Assembly (NCBI GenBank): GCA_022829145.1
Contig: CM040747.1
Span: forward strand, 38,270,052 to 38,334,051
Source of the DNA: Albula goreensis
Lineage: Eukaryota; Chordata; Actinopteri; Albuliformes; Albulidae
DNA: 64,000 bases
Direction of reading: 5' to 3'
Made by a program: the position numbers and the translations under genes. Position 1 is the stretch's first letter; each line of letters opens with the position of its first letter. The notes under the pieces were generated by a model. That model was not told where the DNA came from, did not search any database, and worked only from the letters and a program-made list of their open reading frames with translations. Shown in pieces: positions 10,673 through 22,300 of this stretch.

Positions 10673-13022
10673 CCTCAGTCAGACTGCACAGAGACTGCAC
10701 TGCTGCAGCTGGGACCTACTGCAGGTGCTGAGGGGGAGGCACTGACCCGGGACACTGAGGGGTTCTGCTCCAGCACACTGAGCTTCAGTGGTTCAGTTAT
10801 AACTTAGAAATGCTGCTCACAAGTAATACAATATTTGAGCATTTTCATGTCTGTACATCCAAAAGTATCAAAGCCCCAGTGGATGAATATTATGGTTTTA
10901 TGAAACACCTTTTTAAAAATAAGTGAATTTATCAAAGTCAAACACAGCAAAGAAAACTAGCAACTGGATTACATGCATGAAGCAGTTTTCTGCATTCACT
11001 CTCAATAAAAGCTTGAACATGAACTTAACACAATTACTCCCAATCACAATTAATACCATCATATCAAATGTGATTTTTTGGTATGTTTCCATAAGAGTAA
11101 ACTTCTTTTACATTTTCAATGACAGAAAGTATGGACATGAATTGCAAGAATAATTTAGAAACATAGCTTAAATCTGTCAGAGAGACTGAACTAGTCAGGA
11201 TCTGTAGTGTTGAACTGGATTGGACAGCGGTGCTGTTTCCATCAACAGCTTCACACCTGAGCTGACTCTTCCTCACCCTTACAGCTGTTACTGTATTATC
11301 CTCAACAATACTACGGTCACTTGGGTGCCACCTCAGTCCCTTGTGTTGAATACAGTGTGAAAGTGAGGCACTATCGGCCCTCCATTGACTGATGTGTGTT
11401 CTACAGAGGTGTTTCATAATCATTATTATGGTGTCTCTGTGCTTCTTCTCAAATAGAGACCATATAACCCTCTTATATCACAGTAGGATGGCTCCCTTGT
11501 GGTGTGGAAAATCATCAAGTCTAAGTACAGTACAAAATCGTTGCTGTCCTGACTAGTTATTTATCAGTATGTTGCCCAGACTGATATTATTAAATACATA
11601 TTGGTTTGTCTGAATCATACAACAGAATGTTGTAATCTTAGCATCAAATGGCCCTCATTTGATGAGGTCAGCACAAACAGTCTTTAAACAGATAACCATA
11701 TGGAATAACACATACCCTTTGCTCATGGTAATCTGCAACTATTCACATCATATGCATGATTTCATAGTGAGCGCTGTAGCGTGGGCGCTCTCTTACTGCG
11801 TAACCAAATGCATTTATTTGGAGCTGGTGCTGATCAGGACATCCTAAGACAGAGGAGAGAGACTCATGTGTGCTGGCAGGTAGAGGCATCCTTGATTCCA
11901 TGGTGATGGCCAGGAGCCACGTGAGCACAGAGCCTTGGTAGACTCTCAGCCTCTGTCCCCACATCATCTCCTCCAGCAGAGGCATAAGCAGAGGAACTGC
12001 TGTGTGGAGACAATTCAACAGACTCAGCAAGAGCCTGAGAACGAGGTGAACAGTCAGAGGCTGGCTGCTCATTAAGTGGAGCCAAGCAGACTGGGTGAAC
12101 TAGAGCTCTAACTCAGAGCTAGACCTACATAAATCAGACTCAAGGTAAATGTTAGCAGTGTAAGGTGAGAAGTGTCTGAGAGTCTTTCTACCTGACTGAT
12201 AAAACTCTTGGAGAAATGAACAGTTTGTCAATCTAACATGGTCTACTCATTTGAACAGCATGCCCATATATTTAAAGTTAAATGTACATAAAAGCAGTAC
12301 ATTATAATTTTCATTCATAACATCTTGATCTGCTTTGATCTATGAGCATAATCACTGGGTATGAAATACAGACACTGATATAACTCCCTTCACCCAGCTC
12401 TGTCATGGATAGTAGTTAGAACAGTGTGCTTCAATAAATCTGAGAATATTATTTTCAGACAGAAAACATATCAATGATACCATCCTCTAATCAACTCGGT
12501 CTCGCTGGATGTCTCCATCATCAGCAGAGAGGCCTGGTCAAACCTTATCTTCTTTGCACATGGGAGCAGTTTATAGCTGACGTCTCTACTGTGACTGATA
12601 CCTCCACCATGTAACTGATTCCTCTGTTGTTACTAAGTGTCATCTCTGTTGCAGTGGTGAATGTTACTTTAAATGTTGTTTTAAAGACAGACTGATGCAT
12701 CCACTTCCTGAATGCTGACTGGGAGAAAATACTCCCATGCTACTGTAGGAAGGATGGACTGTCAATGTGGCTGAACTGAGCCTGTAATCCTACCTTTGTG
12801 CTTCTTTTTCATAGACTTAGTCGTTCCAGGTGCACTCTTCACTGGCGCAAGTCCAGGACTCCTTTCAGTGTCAGGCTGAGATGCATCGGCTACCAGAGAG
12901 ACTGAGACTCAAAGACAAACAGGTAACAGAAAAGATTACATAAATTACACATAAAGTACACGTTACATAAATTACCAAGTTAGCATGTGGTTTAGCCATT
13001 GGGACACACCAAACTGTTTCCT

Positions 13023-13760
13023 TGTTACGTCCCCGAGGCGTCTAGGGGTATAGGGAAGGGGAATGCAGCATAAAAGGAGGTGGTGTAATGGGAGGCCGGG
13101 ACAGAAAAACCACGCAATAAACAAAAAAGTTAAGTGTTAACAATGGGTGTGCACTTTATTTACAAGGTGTACTGTGCTGGGGGTATTTACAAAGGAGGGG
13201 GCAATAAACACTATGTACAATTATTTACAACAAATACACAACAGCACAAACACAAATCAAACACACAAAAGGGGGGAAGAGGGCTATGGGCGGCACCAAA
13301 GAAAAGAAACACAAATAACCAAATTGCCAGTCTTATCTATTCTAAGGTGAATACCCAGCTAGCTAACTAATAACAAAAACAATAGGTCACAAAAAAACAA
13401 AGACCTAACTAACTACACTAGACTGACCTATCCAAACCGAACACAGTGGGTGGCACTGCCCTAACCTAGTGTATCTAACAGGCGATATCCTAGGAGTAAG
13501 CAGACTGTATGAAGTGTGATTATTATTTACAGTATATCTTACCTGCCCTTCTTCCCAAACATGCAACAGGGTAATAAACAGATTTTTACAGAGCGTAACG
13601 GACAGAGAGTGGATTGGTTGATGAGGACGCACAGTAATCAGGGGTGGACCAATGGGAGATGAATACCTAGGATGAAATGAAACTCGGGAGAGAGACGAAA
13701 AAACAAACAGAAAGACAGGAAAGATGCACAAACAGTATACACACAACCAAGGTCGTAACA
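13023..13760 (-). mobile_element. Candidate solo LTR in V unit B
   Basis: The copy in unit B of the TGTTACG...CGTAACA block, about 738 bp, with the same flanks as in unit A. It is a duplicate of the same insertion, not an independent one. Confidence 0.5.
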
Positions 13761-16253
13761 TACCTCTTTAGTCACTATCCATGTTAGTTTGGGTTTTTTG
13801 CATACAGTATGGCTTCAGTGCACTCTATCCCACAATGCCTCAGTTCTGCCTAAATCCATATTCTGGATTCCATAAATCCATATTGCATCTGTTTCAGCCA
13901 TATGTTAAATATTACATTTTCAGTGATATTAAATATCATGTTTTTACTACTAAGAGGGATTTCCTCACCTGTTTCGCTCTTCTTCCTGTTTGACCCTGTA
14001 CTCTGCCTCCTGGGTTCTGCAGGGAGGGGGCGGGGTTCTGTAACAGGTGTAAAGGTACCAGTTTATGTAAAGGTACCCCTTAGCTCTGTCACAACAATGC
14101 CCAGGATAATGTAGTGTTTTAGCAGGGTTACTAGTATAATGTATATAGTGCAGAACTAGCTATATTAAAGGAATACATTTCATTATTTAATTTGTGAACT
14201 TCCAACCTTCTGAGGACTTCTCTGTAGAGAATACACCTTCTTGTTTGGAACACAGTCCAAATCTCATTCATCTGCTTTTAATATGCACTGATTTTCTGAC
14301 TTCAGAATGATAGGCCAGAGATGTCAAGCTCAAAGATATGATTCAGTACATTCTGTCCCACAGTCCCTCAAAGCTAAATGAATGTTCAGTGTTGATTCAC
14401 AAATTTAGGAAAAACAGTCCCAGCAGCTAGGAAGTACGTGGTCATTCATAATAATTTCTGTCTGTCCTTTATGTTCAATTCTGCATCAGTTGTCAGTGTT
14501 CTACATTTGAACTTCCTTCCCATTGTGACATCATAGTTATGGAATGAATTTTATTCATAATTAAACAAAAACTTTTATGAAATACATAATAAAATGGATA
14601 ATAAATTAGTCAATAAATTGTAAAATAAATAATACTCAACCCATTATGATAAAATATTATTTCAGCATACTAATTTTCACAATACCATTATCATGTTTAA
14701 ATTTTACATCATAATGATGTAGTAATTAATTATTTGATCTTTATTTCATAATTAAACTTTTATTTCATTTCAATGTCACTTTTATCACAATTACTTGTGA
14801 AGTGCAATTAACGAAATGCTTGCAACTTATGGCAAAACAAGTTTGCACCAACATTGGCCATTCTCATATACATATGACACCCTTACTTGAGTTACCCCAC
14901 ATAGCTGGCTTGCTAACAAGCAATATTAAAGTAAAACATTAAAACTCCTGTAATTTCTTTAGCCTGTCTGTTAGATTCAGGCACAGAACTGATCAATTCA
15001 TTTTGAAGTAATGACAAAGAGACACTGCATTTGAGGAAAAGCTTTAGGTATCTACTTACAAGTCTGAAGGATGTAACTGTCCAAGAAAATAGTGGAACAA
15101 ATATTGTCTTCTACTATTCTAAATGACTGGTACATTTTGGTAAGATATAGTTGCAATCAATGAAAAGTCCAAATTACATTAATTGATAGTTGTTTGCATT
15201 TTAAGAACATTCCTATTGTGACATCATAGAGAGGCTGAAATACTGAAAATTCTAAACCACTTGAACTTACTACTGTTGCTGGGAAACAGAATGATGTGAA
15301 TTCTGTCCAATTCTATGTTCTTAAATTTTAAAAGAATAAAAACAGTAAGAGTTTACAGTGCTGAACAAGCAAGAGTTTTATAAGAGCACCAACAACAGTC
15401 TTACATACTCTATGATGTTGAAGCACATTCCAGCACAGTGGTCTTTATGATGGTTCAGTATTATTGATTAATTTCTAAAATGAGGCAAATAAAAATTCAT
15501 TTAGTGTTTCAAATATATTCATAAAAACTGCAATATATTCCACAGTACTCATTATTGCTTTTACAAGTAAAGTGTGAAATGATTGTATTACTTACTTTGC
15601 AGTCATGGAAATGCTTTTTACTCTTTATATTACTGTGTGTTGCTCTCACCTACACTGAGAGGCACTCCTGAGCAGGAACACATCAGATCAGAGCTCGATT
15701 ATTCCCCTCTCAGAATTACCCAGTTTAAATGAAACTGAGTTATTACCAATCAGGATAATGTTCAGATCACATCCAGTTAATTTAGCATGTTTATGTGTAG
15801 GAAAGCAGCAAAGTCTCATTCACTGCAGTGCAGAAACAGCAATGGCTGCAGAAGCCAGACCTGACTGGTAATTTAATACAATGGGAATCAATCACAATAT
15901 GCATTACTTGTCAGTGCAGTAGTGATAGAGGATAACTAACTTATAACTAACTTAACCCATAGCATTAACATTTAGGCAAAACCCGAGGTTTCTTCATGCA
16001 ATTTCACCTGCTCAAAGGCCAATGCTGCATCTATAGAGATGAGTCAGAGGAGGGTGTGTGCTGTTTAACAGGGTACATGTGAGAAAAAGAATATGATGGC
16101 AAAATGTGAGTGATATTGGTTTGGATTGTGATCCTGCTGTCCAGACACTGTTACACCAGTGTTAAACTGCTCTGTCTGTGTCACAGCCCATAAGCCCTAG
16201 TCTGCCTCCACAGCACTGCTGGGCTACAAGTGCCTGCTGTACCCAGGAAGAAC

Positions 16254-16261
16254 ATTTGCAT
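16254..16261 (+). promoter_or_regulatory. Octamer of V3 promoter
   Basis: ATTTGCAT lies about 100 bp before the leader ATG at 16359. Confidence 0.85.
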
Positions 16262-16358
16262 AGAGAAGACACTTTGCATTGGCAGCACATGCTTCAGTGC
16301 TCTGGGAAGTGTTTATAGTCCTGTGAGTTTAACACTTGATGACTGAGAGCTGTCCTTC

Positions 16359-16935
16359 ATGGCAACAGAACCCACAGCAACAATGACTTTTATCACCATC
16401 TTCATCTGGGCACTTGCTTTCTGCATTCAGGGTGAGATTCATGAAAAATATTCAAAGAGATATGTGACCTTCTAGTTTTAATTGAATGAAGTATTGAAAC
16501 TTAAAATAATGTATGAAATAAATGTATAAAATAACAATCTGGGCAACAGTGTAACATCTAATGTGCCAATGGATAAAATAAATGTTTATTTTTATTCTTC
16601 TCTTCAGAATGCACAGGACAGGTGACTGTGACTCAGACTCCTGCTGGTAAATCTGCTCTCATAGGAGACACTGTCACCCTGAGCTGTAAAACCAGCCCTG
16701 CTGTTCATGTCTATAGTGGTTATCACTACCTAGCCTGGTATCAGCAGAAACCTGGAGAAGCTCCTAAACTCCTGATCTATGCTGCAAATCAGCGTATCTC
16801 AGGGATTCCTGATCGATTCAGTGGCAGTGGATCTGGGACTGACTTCACTCTGACCATCAGTGGAGTCCAGGCTGAAGATGCAGGGAGATTACTACTGTCA
16901 GAGTGCACACTACATCAGCAGTAGCTGGGTGTTCA
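16359..16935 (+). pseudogene. Ig light-chain V gene 3 with a one-base frameshift
   Basis: The leader (16359-16431) and V exon (16608-16935) are intact up to the third framework: [22 protein letters not shown] and [12 protein letters not shown] all read through. One extra G in the AEDAG codons (GCAGGGAGATT against GCAGGAGATT in the sisters) then shifts the frame, so the second conserved Cys and CDR3 are lost. The 12-RSS is perfect. A single G-run difference could be an assembly error; if so the gene would be functional. It is the left-arm mirror of V5. Confidence 0.85.
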
Positions 16936-16963
16936 CACAGTGATAGAGAGCCGTACAAAAACC
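16936..16963 (+). other. 12-RSS of V3
   Basis: Heptamer CACAGTG, a 12-nt spacer and nonamer ACAAAAACC, all matching the intact sister genes. Confidence 0.93.
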
Positions 16964-18275
16964 TCCCTCAGTCAGACTGCACAGAGACTGCACTGCTGCA
17001 GCTGGGACCTACTGCAGGTGCTGAGGGGGAGGCACTGACCCAGGACACTGCTGTACTGGCCAGCAGGGCTCTAGGGGGCAATATAGAGCTACAGACCTGT
17101 ATATAAACCTCTCTGAGCTGAAGAGGAGCTTCTCTGTGTCACACACAGAACCAACATCAGAACTGCTACTGCTGAACCACACACTTCTGTACCACAACAT
17201 CACTTATTTTATGTGCAGAGAGAATTCACACTGACACAGAAGTGAGAAGATTAACATTAGAAACCAAGAGCATTATGGATATAACACAGCGTTGGAAATA
17301 GATAAACCAGAACATGTAAGAGTCTCCTGATGAATTGCACCATTATAGACCTGGAACTCTCACTGAGAGCTTAAGAGTGACACAGTAACACACACACATA
17401 AACAGCATACAGATAGCTGGTGTCACACTGTTACATCTCTACATAATAATTCCCATTTGGTACATTCTGTAATGTACCAATATATTGATGAAAAGTTATG
17501 TTCACCTCATAACAAATCAGTCTGCCTTTGAACTTGGTTAAAAAGAAAAGAAGTTGAGAATATTTAGGTTTTGCTGTTTAACTTCAAATCAGAGCTTTTA
17601 CATTCAGGAGTAAACTTATTTTCACAGGCCCAGCCAGTCCTGTGCTACGGCTCTGTGCTGGGGAGGAGAGCTCTGTGCTGGTACAGTGAGTTTCATAGAA
17701 GATGAAGACAACGCAACTTCCATTTCCCTGATTTTATTTATTACACTAACAGTGTCAATAGATGAGGGAAATTCATGCTGAAGTTTCCATTTAGGGATGG
17801 ATAGAGAGTAAAATCACGAAGCTATAAGCAGTGCTTGCTGCTTTCAGAGCAGATGTGAGTGTGATTCATTCAGCTGTGAAATCTCTAATCTGAGCATCAT
17901 GCAAATGCAGGTCCTAGTACAACCACCTCCCTTTTCCCCTTCATCGTCACTACAGAGCTAAAGCCTCCACCTCCTCACCTTCAGTGCACATATGACCCAG
18001 CTGCACACAGCTGTCTCAGTCAGAGACTATTTGGGCTGAGAAACTGTGAGCTGTTGGGCTGAAAGTCACATTTGCATATTTGGGGCGGGGCCGGCTGTTT
18101 CTGCTGTCCCTCAGTGGGACTGATTCTCTCTCAGAATAGAGCAGCACGGTGGCCAGGTGTCACCAGCCTGTCCCCAGGGTTAGTGTGAGCTGTGCGCACA
18201 TCCTGCTGCACAGAGCTGATCTGAGCCAAACTGCACACATCACTCCTCCTCTCCTCTGCTGGGAAACTGCTGCTC
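16964..18275. repeat. Mirror of the region 3' of the right-arm C exon
   Basis: This stretch is an inverted copy of about 51.55-53.15 kb. It holds two copies of the AGCTCTGTGCTGG repeat near 17655-17685 (the right arm has eleven) and two octamers (17899-17906 and 18070-18077). It ends at the assembly gap exactly where the right-arm order would lead on to the C exon. No gene is seen. Confidence 0.8.
17899..18077. promoter_or_regulatory. Octamer pair, left copy of candidate 3' enhancer
   Basis: ATGCAAAT (17899-17906) and ATTTGCAT (18070-18077) lie about 165 bp apart in opposite orientations, next to a GGGGCGGGG box. The same arrangement lies 3' of C in the right arm. Octamers away from V promoters are typical of Ig enhancers; enhancer function is inferred. 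Confidence 0.45.
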
Positions 18276-18775
18276 NNNNNNNNNNNNNNNNNNNNNNNNN
18301 NNNNNNNNNNNNNNNNNNNNNNNNNNNNNNNNNNNNNNNNNNNNNNNNNNNNNNNNNNNNNNNNNNNNNNNNNNNNNNNNNNNNNNNNNNNNNNNNNNNN
18401 NNNNNNNNNNNNNNNNNNNNNNNNNNNNNNNNNNNNNNNNNNNNNNNNNNNNNNNNNNNNNNNNNNNNNNNNNNNNNNNNNNNNNNNNNNNNNNNNNNNN
18501 NNNNNNNNNNNNNNNNNNNNNNNNNNNNNNNNNNNNNNNNNNNNNNNNNNNNNNNNNNNNNNNNNNNNNNNNNNNNNNNNNNNNNNNNNNNNNNNNNNNN
18601 NNNNNNNNNNNNNNNNNNNNNNNNNNNNNNNNNNNNNNNNNNNNNNNNNNNNNNNNNNNNNNNNNNNNNNNNNNNNNNNNNNNNNNNNNNNNNNNNNNNN
18701 NNNNNNNNNNNNNNNNNNNNNNNNNNNNNNNNNNNNNNNNNNNNNNNNNNNNNNNNNNNNNNNNNNNNNNNNNNN
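18276..18775. other. Assembly gap of exactly 500 N
   Basis: All 500 positions are N. The round number suggests a placeholder, so the true length is unknown. The flanking homology predicts a minus-strand C exon in or near the missing sequence. Confidence 0.95.
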
Positions 18776-18949
18776 ATAAAGGTACAGGGTTCACCCCTCA
18801 CCTCTTTTAACCTATAATTCTCATTCTTCCTTCTTGATTAATAAAAACAGATGGTATTTATATATATAAAAGAATAAGTTTTTCGTATTGGGAAAAGTTA
18901 TTTTGGTTCGCGAACATTTCGGTTATTAAGTTTGCGGGCCGAGGTGCCA

Positions 18950-18954
<5 letters not shown>

Positions 18955-18996
<42 letters not shown>
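18955..18996. repeat. (TA)n microsatellite
   Basis: About 20 TA dinucleotides lie immediately before the MITE at 19005. Confidence 0.9.
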
Positions 18997-19000
<4 letters not shown>

Positions 19001-19004
19001 CATA

Positions 19005-19334
19005 CAGGGAGTCCTCGGGTTACGACGTCTCGAGTTACAACGTTTCGTGGTTGCGACGCACTTCCATAAATTATTTTAAACACCTAGTTTCGACCTACAC
19101 GGTTTGGTTTGTAAATATGAACACAGAAATAAAGATAAGAAATTGTTCTCTCTTTTTTATTACTGTTTCATTTAATTACTGTATTTTATATGTCCTTCAT
19201 GTGTTGTGTGTACAGAGTGTGTGACTTAAGGTGTTAACTTAGGTAAAATTTAGGTATAAATTCCGACTTCCGTCGAAAATCGGGTTACAACAAGTTGTAG
19301 GAACGGAACTCGTTCGTAAGTCGAGGACTCCCTG
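19005..19334. mobile_element. 330-bp inverted-terminal-repeat element (MITE)
   Basis: Both ends read CAGGGAGTCCTCG inward, continuing as imperfect inverted repeats for about 20 bp, and each end is flanked by TA. This fits a non-autonomous Tc1/mariner- or pogo-type transposon inserted at TA. No transposase is present. Confidence 0.75.
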
Positions 19335-19356
19335 TATATATAAAAGCAGGCAAGAC

Positions 19357-19378
19357 ATGGAAAGAATGGAACGGCAAG
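19357..19378 (+). CDS. Tentative first exon of the NLR gene
   Basis: ATG starts MERMERQ and ends in phase 1 at AAG|GTAAAG, which matches the two-nucleotide start of the exon at 19989. Against it, a TATATAAAAG box at 19335-19344 is too close for this ATG to lie downstream of a start site driven by that box. Evidence is phase only. Confidence 0.25.
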
Positions 19379-22300
19379 GTAAAGGTTTCATGTTAAACGT
19401 CTTCAAGAAAAAGAATGACAACAAAGTGCGATCTATATTGTGTGACACTAAGTTGTTATATCATGTCAACAGCAGCAATACACACACGTTTAAAAACAAA
19501 GCATCCAATGCAATCTGTGCAGTCTATAACCATAAGTGTCCAACCATCCATAGCTAACTTTGCTACTAGGCAGCATTGTTGTGATAATAAATGTGCCCCT
19601 AAATGTTAAGAATTCTAAAAAAATAATTGTAGCCAAGGAATAACACATCATTTCACTGCTGTAACCATTGTAGCATATGCTATCCTTGCTGTTTGGCTCA
19701 TTGCTTTTTGCGTGTACATTTCCTATATTGAATGAGGAATATGTTTATGTGTGTTTTATATACAATGTTGGTTGACTCATTCTAAACAGATTAACCGGGT
19801 ACTTGAAAAAAAAATCATTTAACTGCACAAATCTCTATGTCAGAATTAGTTTTAAAAATTTAATAGCTGGTATTTTACCAGAGAGGAATGTAGTGATTTG
19901 AAGGTGTGACTTTGTACTGGTCAATTTCACTGGCCTCTTTTATTTCTGACTTTTCCCCACTGGTTTCCTCCTAAACTGAACTGATCAGGCCCACAGCAGC
20001 AACCACCACCTGAAGAGTCAGGATGGATCAGCCGTCTGGGTGCCTTCTTCCGAAATGTATTCCGTAAGCCTGGTCTAACATCTGGTAAGTGCAGTTTGAC
20101 ATTATTGTTCGTATGTTTTGACTGCTTAAACACCACCAACTGCCAAAAGATGAAAGCTGATTTTTATTGTTGTATACAGTTTATGAACAATACACATCAA
20201 TCATGGCGTATTTAGCTCGTTTGACCAGTGTATGTTCTTGAGAACTGTTACAAGTGTAAAGTTTCTGTGAAGTTAACATTTAAACAGCCAAGCTCATCCT
20301 TGGAGACAGTGATCCTGGAGTTGAATGTGACTGATGCACGTTCGGATTTGCAGTGATGCCATATTTGGACAGAAAAAGCTCCATTTTCACTCCTGGAAGG
20401 AAAACAGCAACCTTGGTGTACCACTAAAAATATCAGTATTTATGCTGAGCAACTATGTTTACACATTGTTATGCTGTTTTCTCTTCTTTAAAAAGGGCCC
20501 AAGGTGGGCCACAGATCTTTTGTGTGATTTGTGTTGACACTGTGAGAGGTGTATGACACACTGTGTTAGAGAGATGTGTAACACAGTGACAGAGCAGTGT
20601 AAACTGACTGTGTATGCACTCATTGACTTTTTTTTTTTTTATTTAATGACAAAGTTTACAAATAATTGTATCTCATTTGAATTTTTTTTCCATATTTCCA
20701 CTTATCAGCTGAACCTGTAATGAGAGCCCAACAGAGACCAAAAGCTGATGCAAAGAAGTTGTTTGAAGCCCAGCAGAGACTGAAATCTCATCTAAAGAAT
20801 AAGTTTGAACACATATTTGAAGGTTCGGTACAGCAGGGCCACCCAACCCTCCTCAATGAGATCTATACAGAGCTCTACATCACAGAGGGAGGAGGTGGGG
20901 GGGTCAATAATGAACATGAGGTCAGACAGATTGAGACAGCATCAAAGAGACAAACCACACAGGAGACTGCAATCCTATGCAGTGACATCTTTAAACCTTT
21001 ACCTGGACAAAGGAAACACATCAGAACTGTGCTTACAAAGGGCATCGCTGGCATTGGGAAAACTGTCTCTGTGCAGAAGTTCATTCTGGACTGGGCAGAA
21101 GGAAAAGCCAATCAGGATATTAATTTAATCTTCACGCTTCCTTTCCGAGACCTGAACTTAAAGAAGGAGAGAGAATTCAGTCTGATGCAACTCCTCCAGC
21201 ACTACTTTCCACAGCTGAAAGAGATTGAAAGTGTTGAACATGATGAAGTCAAAGTTGTGTTCATCTTTGATGGTCTGGATGAGTGTCGACTTCCTCTAGA
21301 TTTCCAGAACAATGAGATCTGCTATGATGTAACAGAGTCAGCATCAGTGGACGTGCTGCTGACCAACCTCATTAAGGGGAATCTGCTTCCCTCTGCTCTC
21401 CTCTGGATCACCTCCCGACCAGCAGCAGCCAATCAAATCCATCCTGAGTGTGTCCACCAGGTGACAGAAGTACGAGGGTTCAATGACCCACAGAAGGAGG
21501 AGTACTTCAGGAAGAGAATTGGAGATCAGAATGTGGCCAGCAGAATTATCTCACACATAAAGTCATCCCGGAGTCTCTACATCATGTGTCATATTCCAGT
21601 CTTCTGCTGGATTTCTGCTACAGTTCTGGAGACATTGTTGGGTAAAGCAGACAGTGGAGAACTGCCTAGAACTCTGACTGAAATGTACACACACTTCCTG
21701 CTCATTCAGACCAATGTGAAGAATCAGAAGTATCATGGCACCAATGAGACAAACCCAAAGAAGATCTCAGCATCAGATGCAGAAATGATCGTGAAACTGG
21801 GGAAGCTGGCTTTTCTACAGCTGCAAAAGGGCAATCTGATATTCTATGAAGAGGACCTGAGAGAGAGTGGCATTGATGTCCGTGAAGCTTCAGTGTACTC
21901 TGGGGTGTGCACAGAAATCTTTAAAGAGGAGTCTGGGTTGCATCAGGAGAAAGTCTACTGCTTTGTGCATCTGAGCATTCAGGAGTTTCTGGCTGCCTTG
22001 TTTGTGTTTCATTCATGTGTAAATGAGAACAGAAATGCACTCAGACCAGAAGAGTCAAAACCTGAGGGTGACAGAATGCAGCTGTCTGAGGTACACAGGA
22101 GTGCTGTGGATCAGGCCTTACAGAGTAAGAATGGACACCTGGACCTTTTCCTCCGATTCCTTCTGGGCCTCTCACTGGACTCCACTCAGACTCTCTTAGG
22201 AGACGTACTGAAGCAGAGAGGAAGCAGATCAGAGAGCATTGAAGAAACAGTCCAGTACATTAAGCAGAAGATCAGAGAAGAGTCTTCAGCAGAGAGGACC

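Larger units (their letters stand above)
9924..16210. repeat. V unit B, tandem duplicate of unit A
   Basis: About 6.3 kb in the same order as unit A: V2, conserved spacer frames (11743-12085), candidate LTR (13023-13760) and an AT-rich tail. Because the LTR is at the same place in both units, it was inserted before the duplication. Confidence 0.85.

Noticed and set aside
18149-18817. Long open frames across 18.15-18.82 kb
   Set aside because: They consist almost wholly of N from the assembly gap.
18898-19224. Small proteins with Tyr-Ile repeats
   Set aside because: They arise from the (TA)n microsatellite and the MITE.
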